Source: a virus
Direction: 5' to 3' (one strand)
Length of the DNA stretch: 48,936 bases
Virus record (IMG/VR): IMGVR_UViG_3300020220_000088
Coordinates: 1 to 48,936 of that record
Shown: piece after piece, positions 8,237-16,200 of the stretch
Position numbering within the stretch: position 1 is the stretch's first letter
Layout: each line of letters opens with the position of its first letter
The notes under the pieces: generated by a model
Databases searched by the model: none
What the model saw: only the letters and a program-made list of their open reading frames with translations
Told to the model about the DNA's origin: nothing
Program-made: the position numbers and the translations under genes

Positions 8237-9469
8237 TTATAATGTTTGCTTGGGTTGATTATATCTATAATAATTCACGAGAGCAACATGTTGTCCCCCA
8301 CCGGAAGCCCATCCAGAACCTGGAAGTTGAACGGGAGAATTTCTAGAGCTTCTATCAAAAACTCCAAGATTTCCATCATGATTATAACCAACGGATCTTA
8401 AGGAATAACCATCTTCTTGTAAATAAGTAGCAATTCGTCCACCAGAAGCATATCGAACATTAAAGTTCCTTCCTTGGAGTGGGTATTCTAAAGTGCTTGG
8501 GGAAGTCAATAATCCAGACTGTCCATGATTATTGTGCCCCCATCCCCAATAAGTATTATCATTCTTCATGGCAAACATGTGATGCTCTCCACCACCTACA
8601 AAATTCCAATCTCTGTGACCAACAACTTGAGTTGGTGAAGATAAATTTATAGATCCATATGGTCCAAAATATTGTGCAAGAGCTCCATGTCCATTATGCC
8701 CCCATGTCCAAAGAGTTGTGTCTTCTTTTATAGCAGCACAAGATTTTCCACCAAAAGCTCCAATTTTTCTCCAATCTGCACCTGGAATTTGTGTTGGTGA
8801 AGAACGATTATTCAAATCATTTTGACCTAATTGCCCATGATCATTGAGACCCCATAACCAAATCGTGTTATCTTCTTTCATAACACCAGACCAACCAAAT
8901 CCAATACTGAGATCTCTCCATCCATATCCCACAATTTGAGTGGGTGAGTATCTTGTCAGTTTATCATTTAATCCCAGTTGTCCAAATTGATTATCCCCCC
9001 ATGTCCAGAGAGTTCCATCTTCCCTAAGAGCAAGAGTGTGTCCAGAAGTATTTCCTGAAGGTGATAAAATATCTTTCCATGTTGTTCCTGGAATTTGTGT
9101 TGGTGAAGAACGATGAATTGAATCACCAAGACCAAGTTGTCCAACGTCGTTTCTTCCCCATGACCACAAAGTTCCATCAGATTTTAATCCTAGTGTGAAC
9201 TCATGCCCACATGTTGTTTTAATCCATTGAGAACCTGGAATTTGTACAGGAGAACTTCTATTAAATAAATCAACACACCCTAATTGCCCATAATTATTAA
9301 GACCACAAGTATATAATTCGCCAGATGAAATAATTTCTTCATATTTACTTTGAGGTTCTGTATCATCATCCGATAGATAATATTTTTCTGTCATATTTGA
9401 CAAAGACAATGCACCCTTTGTCCCTTCATATCTTTTATACGAGATAGAAATATTTTCAAATGAGTCCAT
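8237..9469 (-). CDS. RCC1-repeat tail fibre-like protein, 410 residues
   Basis: The N-terminal about 50 residues (MDSFENISISYKRYEGTKG) are unique. About seven RCC1-type repeats follow, first seen as GELYTCGLNNYGQLG and then with regular DGTLWSWGRNDVGQLG, HRSSPTQIPGTTW and AIKEDTTLWTWGHNGHG pieces. Seven repeats are the number expected for a single closed propeller, so this is the most canonical of the three RCC1 proteins here. It ends with a short unique tail (VNYYRYNQPKQTL). A good AGGAGT Shine-Dalgarno sequence (9475-9480) precedes the ATG. The gene follows the 311-residue beta-domain gene by 36 bases. Location suggests a distal fibre or decoration protein; the enzymatic exchange-factor role of eukaryotic RCC1 should not be assumed. 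Confidence 0.82.
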   Translation of the reverse strand: MDSFENISISYKRYEGTKGALSLSNMTEKYYLSDDDTEPQSKYEEIISSGELYTCGLNNYGQLGCVDLFNRSSPVQIPGSQWIKTTCGHEFTLGLKSDGTLWSWGRNDVGQLGLGDSIHRSSPTQIPGTTWKDILSPSGNTSGHTLALREDGTLWTWGDNQFGQLGLNDKLTRYSPTQIVGYGWRDLSIGFGWSGVMKEDNTIWLWGLNDHGQLGQNDLNNRSSPTQIPGADWRKIGAFGGKSCAAIKEDTTLWTWGHNGHGALAQYFGPYGSINLSSPTQVVGHRDWNFVGGGEHHMFAMKNDNTYWGWGHNNHGQSGLLTSPSTLEYPLQGRNFNVRYASGGRIATYLQEDGYSLRSVGYNHDGNLGVFDRSSRNSPVQLPGSGWASGGGQHVALVNYYRYNQPKQTL

Positions 9470-9505
9470 TTGTTACTCCTGTTAGATGAAACTTTAAATT
9501 ATTAA

Positions 9506-10441
9506 TTATGCAAGGGTTCTTGCAGCAATTGTTGCATTGAGTCTATTTGCATCTCTTGCAGAAACTCTTACTTTAAATCCTGCAGGGACAAACTTAGGTC
9601 TATCTAAAACTTCAACGGTAGCAGCATATGGAATAATCATGTCAAAAGTATAGTATCCTTGGATTGTATTAGAGGCATTTGTCCAAACAACAGTAGCCTT
9701 TACATCAGCAGCAGAATCAATATTAGTCAATAGAAGACTCTCAACCATATATTTTGAAGCATTGCTATAAATGTCGGTATAAGTATTTGCTAATGAGACA
9801 GAAGTTCCGACCCCAACAAAAGTAGTGTTACTTAAAACTTCTTCAACAGAAATTGTTGCGTGCAGAGCAGTTGCATTATTACTTCTTAACTGTAGATTTT
9901 GACCAGTCACTAAAACTTTTGGTTTTCTTAACAATTCTACAGTTGCTCCAGGTGGTACTGGAATATTATCAGCAATAAAAATATTATTAGAATATAATCT
10001 TGCATCAACAATGCAGTTATGCTCTCCTGTTATATTGCTAACCTGAATAGATTGAACAAGATACGTTGATGATGCTGTAACTCCTGCACTATATGCTGTA
10101 CTAAATCCTGTGGTTATAGCATATCCAACTGCACTACTGAGTCCAGTATTGAAAAGATATGCACCTGCAGATGGAAGGTTCGTAATTGCGGCACCATTAC
10201 CAACAAAACCACCAGTTGCTGTTACAACACCAGTTACATTAAGGTTGCCGCTTGAAACAACATTAATACTATCTGCAGTAATAGAGGTTGCCGTTAATAC
10301 ACCAACACTTGATGGTCCTGTGACTCTAATTCCACCTGCACCAGTAATTAGTTTTCCTGCTGGTAAAGTAGCACCTTCGGTAAGTTCTGGAGCACCATTT
10401 CCCGCTAAGTTTACAATAGTGTTAACTTTTAACTGTGACAT
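9506..10441 (-). CDS. Virion/fibre protein with duplicated beta domain
   Basis: A 311-residue protein. Residues about 1-95 resemble the repetitive shaft of marine phage fibres (GVLTATSITADSINVVSSG, then VVTATGGFVGNGAAITNLP). Two similar beta domains follow. The first (about 128-208) contains YLVQSIQVSNI, then IPVPPGATVELLRKPKVLV. The second (about 226-310) contains YMVESLLLTNI, then MIIPYAATVEVLDRPKFV. Both end in a strand with NATI or HATI. The same pattern appears once in the 113-residue protein at 17880-18221 (LLAQVANIDSASHNVTVSH, then ASILDGKLVLETGDVL). This suggests a mobile decoration or binding module. The start is preceded only by a weak purine run (AAAGAAGAAAA), and the gene follows the 90-residue gene by 14 bases. 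A structural role is inferred. Confidence 0.65.
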   Translation of the reverse strand: MSQLKVNTIVNLAGNGAPELTEGATLPAGKLITGAGGIRVTGPSSVGVLTATSITADSINVVSSGNLNVTGVVTATGGFVGNGAAITNLPSAGAYLFNTGLSSAVGYAITTGFSTAYSAGVTASSTYLVQSIQVSNITGEHNCIVDARLYSNNIFIADNIPVPPGATVELLRKPKVLVTGQNLQLRSNNATALHATISVEEVLSNTTFVGVGTSVSLANTYTDIYSNASKYMVESLLLTNIDSAADVKATVVWTNASNTIQGYYTFDMIIPYAATVEVLDRPKFVPAGFKVRVSARDANRLNATIAARTLA

Positions 10442-10455
10442 TTTTCTTCTTTAAA

Positions 10456-10728
10456 TTAGGTTTGATTACTTAAAATTATATATGTAACACTCGATCCTAC
10501 TGCAACAGTTGCTCCAGCAGAAACAGATACTTCGCCAAAATGAGCATATGTGTTTCCAACTTGATCTAACACAACTGTACTCTGTACAGTAGATGGGTGT
10601 GTGTAAATTGTTGCACTGACAATGCCAACAGATACATTAGAACCAGAGAGATCCAATGTATCACTTTGTGGTAATTCTTGTATTTGGTTTGCGGTGGTAT
10701 TATATATTAATGGAATTCTTTCAGCCAT
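10456..10728 (-). CDS. Small virion-type protein, 90 residues
   Basis: A 90-residue protein beginning MAERIPLIYNTTANQIQELP. I recognise this kind of N-terminus from short fibre-associated proteins of marine T4-like phages, but not its function. The remainder is beta-rich (TVVLDQVGNTYAHFGEVSVS) and ends YIILSNQT. There are no cysteines, signal peptide or membrane segment. A strong AAGGAG Shine-Dalgarno sequence lies at 10738-10743 just before the ATG. It is placed between the 180-residue fibre module and the 311-residue beta-domain protein, all in the same direction. It is likely a structural accessory; no enzymatic motif is seen. Confidence 0.6.
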   Translation of the reverse strand: MAERIPLIYNTTANQIQELPQSDTLDLSGSNVSVGIVSATIYTHPSTVQSTVVLDQVGNTYAHFGEVSVSAGATVAVGSSVTYIILSNQT

Positions 10729-10746
10729 GAATTTTAACTCCTTTTA

Positions 10747-11289
10747 TTAAAAATAGATTGAACCTATACCATCACGAAGTTGAATCGTGGCAATTCCAGA
10801 AGTCACATTCAAATTTTGTGCGCCAGATCTTAATCCGATTGTAAATGTTTTGTTCACAGTAACATTTGCTGTAGAACCTTGGGCAGTGACTGCAGCTCCA
10901 ACAAAATTCAAACTAGTAAAGTTTCCTTGAGAAACACCAGCAGAAGAAACACCAACTTCACCTGTTCCACCACCTCCACCACCGCCGGTGATGTTAATAG
11001 TGGCAATTCCCGCAGCAACAGTGACTGTAGAAATTCCAGGACCTCTAAAGTCGATAAGAGTTGCTGCTGTTCCAACAAGACTGCCAGAACTACTAATTCC
11101 AACGCCTTTTACATTTTGAAGATATTGACCATCACCATAGTAAGTTACAACACCAGAAGTTGCTGTAACTACACCACTGTTAACGACAACAGTTCCGAGT
11201 GTAGAGATGCCTGAACTGTTGATGTTAATTACATCAACAATATTCCTACTGTTGTCTACAACAGTAGTTCCTCCTATCTTAATAGCCAT
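10747..11289 (-). CDS. Free-standing fibre module with poly-glycine hinge
   Basis: A 180-residue protein starting MAIKIGGTTVVDNSRNIVDV, a start typical of phage fibre segments. It contains a shaft module (VVTYYGDGQYLQNV, then TAATLIDFRGPGISTVTVAA, then IATINITGG) followed by a seven-glycine run (12 of the codons around 10970-10995 are G-rich) and a further beta segment ending in GIGSIYF. Nearly the same module lies inside the 1550-residue fibre (15361-15560) and in the 196-residue protein at 12586-13176. This gene therefore looks like a separately encoded piece of a longer fibre. It starts with a GGAG Shine-Dalgarno sequence 8 bases from the ATG and a perfect TATAAATA box 32 bases upstream. 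There is no S74 chaperone, so it may need a partner for folding. Confidence 0.65.
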   Translation of the reverse strand: MAIKIGGTTVVDNSRNIVDVININSSGISTLGTVVVNSGVVTATSGVVTYYGDGQYLQNVKGVGISSSGSLVGTAATLIDFRGPGISTVTVAAGIATINITGGGGGGGTGEVGVSSAGVSQGNFTSLNFVGAAVTAQGSTANVTVNKTFTIGLRSGAQNLNVTSGIATIQLRDGIGSIYF

Positions 11290-11320
11290 CTTCGTGTCTC
11301 CACTCGGCTGTATCTTTTAA

Positions 11321-11328
11321 TATTTATA
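11321..11328 (-). promoter_or_regulatory. Perfect T4-late-type promoter TATAAATA
   Basis: The minus strand reads TATAAATA at 11321-11328, identical to the T4 late promoter consensus, 32 bases upstream of the ATG at 11289. The box contains the TAA stop codon (11324-11326) of the 413-residue fibre gene, so promoter and stop share bases. Confidence 0.65.
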
Positions 11329-12565
11329 AATTTTTATTTCTTAATTGTTTAACTTCTTCTTGAAGTTCTACAACTTCTTCTTTTAATTCTTTAATTGCTT
11401 CAATTAAAACAGCAACAATACCATTATAATTAACTCTTTTTATTTCTTCGGTGGATACCAGTTCTGGTATTACCTCTTCAATATTTTGTGCTATTACGCC
11501 AACAGATGGTTTTCCATCAGTAATCCAATTAAATCTAACACCTTCAAGTTGCGATACTAAATTTAAAGCAGTATCTATTCTAGAAATATTGGTTTTTAAA
11601 CTAATATCTGAGGTTGAATTGAAGTCTGAAGCACTTACTGTGCCAGAGCTCTTAATATTTCCAGATACATCTAATAATTCAGTAGGAACATCTGAACCAA
11701 TTCCTAATCTACCATTTGCTTTCTCAAAGGTAAATTTTGGCGTAGATGAAGAACTAATTACAAAGTTAGTGCAATCAGTTTGCAAATCCAATACTAATTT
11801 ATTAGATCCCCCATTATAAGAAAGTTGAGCATCATCTGATGTTCCGAGTCTAAGAACATCGGAATCAGATAAATCTATAGCTTCATTTACATTTAAAACA
11901 TTAAAATAACCATTAGACCAATATGTACTAGAACTTCCCACATTTCCAGTGTTGTTTACTGGAGAAATAACATCTTTTACAATAAAAGATGTTAAAGTAC
12001 TAATTCCAATAGTTGCTTGACCTGCACCAAAAAAACCAGAAAAATTACTGGTAAAATTTATTGTACTTGCAGTTCCAAGTGGACTATTATTAATTAAAAT
12101 TGGAATTCCTGCGCTAGAAGTGGCAACAATTCCAAATAACGCAGACCCATCAAGAGCAGGAAGTGCTCCATAAAGTGAAGATGATGGAACACTGGTTAAT
12201 CCAACTGCACTACCCTTAAAAGAAGTTGCAGTAATAATTCCTATAGTGTTTATATTAACTGTCGATGATAAATTATCAACTAAAGCAGATCTAAAATTTG
12301 TTTCCGTTGTAGTATCTATACTTGTTATATTTTTTAATTGTCTGCCACTGCTTATCACTTGAGTACTTCCAATAGACAATGAGGATAGAGAAGTACTTGT
12401 TAAGTTTGATAAATCTGCTCTTGCTAATTCGTAACCACCAACTTGAGAACCATCATGTACCCTCAAAGAGTTTGTAGAGGAATTAACAGACAACTCACCA
12501 GCAGCTCCCTGGAAATTGTTATTTTGTGTCCCAGTCCCTCTTCTAAATTGAACTATAGTTGGCAT
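11324..12565 (-). CDS. Tail fibre with Mtd-like N-terminus and S74 intramolecular chaperone
   Basis: A 413-residue protein. The N-terminus (about 1-52: VQFRRGTGTQNNNFQGAAGE, then LRVHDGSQVGGYELAR) closely resembles the N-terminal domain of Bordetella phage major tropism determinant, a trimer that anchors receptor-binding proteins to the virion. The middle is a repetitive beta shaft, including NTGNVGSSSTYWSNGYF. The C-terminal about 100 residues form a peptidase S74 (endosialidase-type) intramolecular chaperone: STSDISLKTNI carries the Ser and the Lys five residues later that form the self-cleavage dyad, then GVIAQNIEEVIPELV, YNGIVAVLIEAIKELK and a coiled-coil tail. Such chaperones trimerise the fibre and are then cut off. 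It is a likely receptor-binding fibre. The start is preceded by GAGG. Confidence 0.85.
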   Translation of the reverse strand: MPTIVQFRRGTGTQNNNFQGAAGELSVNSSTNSLRVHDGSQVGGYELARADLSNLTSTSLSSLSIGSTQVISSGRQLKNITSIDTTTETNFRSALVDNLSSTVNINTIGIITATSFKGSAVGLTSVPSSSLYGALPALDGSALFGIVATSSAGIPILINNSPLGTASTINFTSNFSGFFGAGQATIGISTLTSFIVKDVISPVNNTGNVGSSSTYWSNGYFNVLNVNEAIDLSDSDVLRLGTSDDAQLSYNGGSNKLVLDLQTDCTNFVISSSSTPKFTFEKANGRLGIGSDVPTELLDVSGNIKSSGTVSASDFNSTSDISLKTNISRIDTALNLVSQLEGVRFNWITDGKPSVGVIAQNIEEVIPELVSTEEIKRVNYNGIVAVLIEAIKELKEEVVELQEEVKQLRNKNL

Positions 12566-12585
12566 GAGTTTTTTCCTCTATTTAT

Positions 12586-13176
12586 TTAAGTTAGGACTTC
12601 AAAGTCGTAAGAAGCAATACTTCCTGCTGGTTGTGTTAAACAATCGAAAGAAGGGATCAAAGGAATTCCGAATGCATCAGTGGTTTGATTTAAATTTCCA
12701 TAATCTCCAGTTGGGAAAGTATCAATTAATAAAGAAATAGTTGCAATTCCAAGAGTAGATGCTGCTGATATTTGAGCACCAACTATATTTAATATAGTTA
12801 CAGCGGTGCCAACTAAAACTCCTTCATCTTGAATATTAATACCAGAAATTCCACCAGATCCACCTTCAATATTAATGGTAGCAATCCCCGCAGAGACAGT
12901 AACCGTAGAAATTCCAGTCCCTTTAAAGTTGAGAATAGATGCCCCAGTTCCTACATTATTACTATCATATTGAATTCCAACGTCTATTCCAGTTAAGTTA
13001 GATCCATCTCCATAATAATAATTGGCGGTAACATTTCCATTAAAGGTTCCACTACCCTTTACATGAAGTTTAGTGGTCGGTGTAGTTGTGCCAATACCAA
13101 CTCTATCATTAATAATATCGACAAAAATATTATTATCAGAAACTAGATTGGCACTTTGCCTGTTTTTACCTGCCAT
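12586..13176 (-). CDS. Short tail fibre-like protein, 196 residues
   Basis: A 196-residue protein. It starts MAGKNRQSANLVSDNNIFVD, passes through RVGIGTTTPTTKLHVKGSG, a common phage fibre element also found before S74 domains. It then carries the YYGDGSNLTGI shaft module and the NFKGTGISTVTVSAGIATIN piece shared with the 180- and 1550-residue proteins. A second similar piece (VGTAVTILNIVGAQISAAST) follows, and it ends SIASYDFEVLT without a chaperone domain. It could be an independent short fibre or a remnant split from a longer one; the frame is intact with an AGGGA ribosome site. It sits between the two S74-bearing fibres. Function beyond virion structure cannot be read. Confidence 0.65.
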   Translation of the reverse strand: MAGKNRQSANLVSDNNIFVDIINDRVGIGTTTPTTKLHVKGSGTFNGNVTANYYYGDGSNLTGIDVGIQYDSNNVGTGASILNFKGTGISTVTVSAGIATINIEGGSGGISGINIQDEGVLVGTAVTILNIVGAQISAASTLGIATISLLIDTFPTGDYGNLNQTTDAFGIPLIPSFDCLTQPAGSIASYDFEVLT

Positions 13177-13218
13177 TACTTCATATTTCCCTACATTTTT
13201 TTAGTGACAAATAATATT

Positions 13219-16200
13219 TTAACTATTTATTTCACCTAAAATTTGGTGTTTTAACATTTTAATTTCATTTTGTTGTTCTTTAACACACTCAATTAATAAT
13301 GCAATCAATCCATTATAATTGACGGATTTTGTTTCTTTGTTGGAAACAATATTAGGAAGAACTTTTTCAACCTCTTGAGCAATAACGCCCATTGAAGATC
13401 TATCATCACTCTTCCAATCAAAAGTAACTCCTGTGATTTGAAGAAGTTTTTCTAATGGATTTTCAATCTGAGCGATATTTTTCTTTAAATTAATGTCAGA
13501 AGAAGAATTAAAATCAGTTGCTGTTACGATTCCACTTACAATTGCATCACCATAAACATCAAGTTTTGCTGTTGGCACCAATGTTCCAATACCGACGTAA
13601 TTAGAAACTGTAGTAATTATAGTTCCGCCGACCCCAATATTAAAACTTGTTGCAGTTAAAACACCAACAGAAATACCATTAGAAGTTGTATTATCTCTTC
13701 CAGTAACTGAGTTTAAAGTATCAGTTTCAGTGTATGATGTTAAGTATGTGTTGGTATCTTCAGTTCCATTTGCTTTTAAGAATCCACCACTATTTGAACT
13801 CTTCACAAAAGAATTAGCAGTTACTATTCCTGTGGAATTGACATTACCAACATTTAATGAATTGAGAGTTCCAACAGAAGTTAAAGAAGATATAGTAACA
13901 CCAGAACCAAGAGATGTGGATGATAAAACATCTACCCCATCAATTTTATAAGTTCTGCCAGATGAAATATTTAAGTTTTCACTGGATTTAAAAGCAGTAT
14001 TAGTATAGTCATATAAAAATGTATTATTTGGTCCAATTTTAATACCAGCTCCATCTGAAAGTAAATCAGTTGTTGCTGTAGAAGCAATACCAATAACAAA
14101 ATCTGCAAGTTCTATAGTTGTAGAATTGATAAATGTTTGAGATCCATCAATAAACAAATCGCCTTTAATTCGCAATACACCGGTATTATCTCCTATACCT
14201 GCAGGATCAATTACAATTTCTGATGGTCCAGTAATTGTATTATTAGTAATATTAATTCCTGTACCAGAATTGCCCGTGGATAATCTTGATGCAGTAACAA
14301 TTCCTGTTGTATTAACATTGGAATTTGAATTTAATGCTGTTGCTATTCCTGCGGAATGTGCATATGTAGCAATTCCTGCTATATCTGCATATGGTGCAAC
14401 AGAAGCCACTGCATTAATTGTTATTTCTCCATTGGTTCCATTTATAGGACTAATAGTTATATTAGTTCCAGCCTTAATCGCAGTTACAATTCCAGTTAAA
14501 TTGGATCCACTTCCAGAGAATGATGTAGCAGTAACAATTCCACTTGTAACTGTGAGTCCTGACGAAATAGTTACATAACTTGTCAATCCTACTTGAGGAG
14601 TTGAACCTTCTCCAGTGCCATTATTAACGATAATTTGATTTGATGTTCCACTTAAAGAATGTACATAATCTCCGGATGTATGATCTCCGAGAGAAATTGA
14701 ATTTGCAGTAATTGAAGAAGCAAGAGAAACATTATTTGTACCATTAAAAGATACTGCGGTTGCAGTAATCGGTCCAGTAATATTAAAATTTCTTGAATTT
14801 TGAAGTTTAGTTGCAGTAGAAGCAGTTCCTATTAAATCACCGTAAATAGTTGTTGCTGTTAAAATTCCACTAATATAGGTATTTCCATATACAGTTAAAG
14901 AAGAATTTATTGATGGACTTCCAATTGTTACTGGAGAAATAGTAGATATCCCAGATCCTTCACCAGGTTGCCCCCATACGGGATCTACTCTAATGATATT
15001 GAGAGTATATGTAATAATTTCAATAATGTCTCCTTCAGATGCACCTTCAGTTAAAATGACAGATGTTTCATTAGTGGCGGTAAAATCAGAAGAACTTAAT
15101 TTTATACCATTCAAATATACATCAGCATACCCAATACTATAAGTAGCAGCAAATGTAGTTTGACCTGCAGCAGAAGTATAAGTATAAATTACTCTCGATG
15201 TTCCTGGAATATTAATTGTAGTTATTCCAGAATTAGTAGTAGAATAAATTGTAGATATGCCACCACCAGTGAAATTAAAAGTAGTTGTGGCAGTACTAAC
15301 TAAAATATTATTGTAACTGACTGCAGATTCTGCTGCTCCACCTTCAATTGTGATAATACCTGTATTATTTTCAATAACAACTGAAGCAATTCCACTTCCT
15401 CTGAAATCTAGAGTAGTTGCTCCAGTTCCTACAAAAGTAGAATTAATTCCTAATCCAACTCCAGTAATTATATTTTGTAAATATTGACCGTCTCCATAAT
15501 AAGTTATAATTCCAGAAGTTGCTGTTATAATACCAACAGTACTAATTGATACTTTTCCTAGTGTAGAAATTCCAGTTACATTTAAATTATTAAATGATGG
15601 ATTGTCTGTTAGTTCAATTGTCGCTTGTCCAAAAACACTAGATGATGCTGTAATATTATTACCAATAAAATTTAAAATATTAAATTCATTAGGAGAACCT
15701 ATTAAATTACCTTCGTCATAAATCGAAAGACCTGTAATAGCATTTGATGGAGCAGCATTAGCCCATACAATTCCATTTGCTGTAGAACTTACTACTTGAC
15801 CAAGTGCACCTGGACTATTATTAAAATCATATAAACGACTACGAATTCTTATATTACCATTAACATCCAATAATTGTGTTGGGGTAGTTGTTCCAACACC
15901 AACTCTATTTGTCGTATCATCATAATAAAGATTTAAAGAACCCCCAATTATTCCATTATTATTATATTGAAACTGCCCATCAATACCAGCCGCATTTATT
16001 GATGTTGCAGAAATTCCAGTTAATTTACTACCATCTCCATAATAAACTACAGTTGTAACACCAGGATTAGTTGATGTGATGATACCTGTTGTCGAGATAG
16101 AAACAGTACCTATCGTTGTGATACCATTTACATTTAATTCATTAAGAGTCCCAACTGAAGTTAGAGAAGATATAGTAACACCAGATCCAAGAGTTGTGGA

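Noticed and set aside
1-9469. RCC1 proteins as guanine nucleotide exchange factors
   Set aside because: RCC1-like repeats are widespread in proteins without exchange activity, and the context is phage fibres; nothing indicates a Ran-type partner.
10965-10995. Short tandem repeat at the glycine-codon run as a functional microsatellite
   Set aside because: The ccaccacctccaccaccgcc run simply encodes the poly-glycine hinge of the 180-residue protein in frame.
11324-12565. Diversity-generating retroelement target
   Set aside because: The Mtd-like N-terminus raised the possibility, but the C-terminus is an S74 chaperone rather than a variable C-type lectin, and no reverse transcriptase or template repeat is visible.
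12579-12585. ATAAATA box before the 413-residue fibre as a promoter
   Set aside because: It lies only 14 bases from the ATG at 12565, too close for a normal leader with ribosome site; kept out of the feature list as a promoter.
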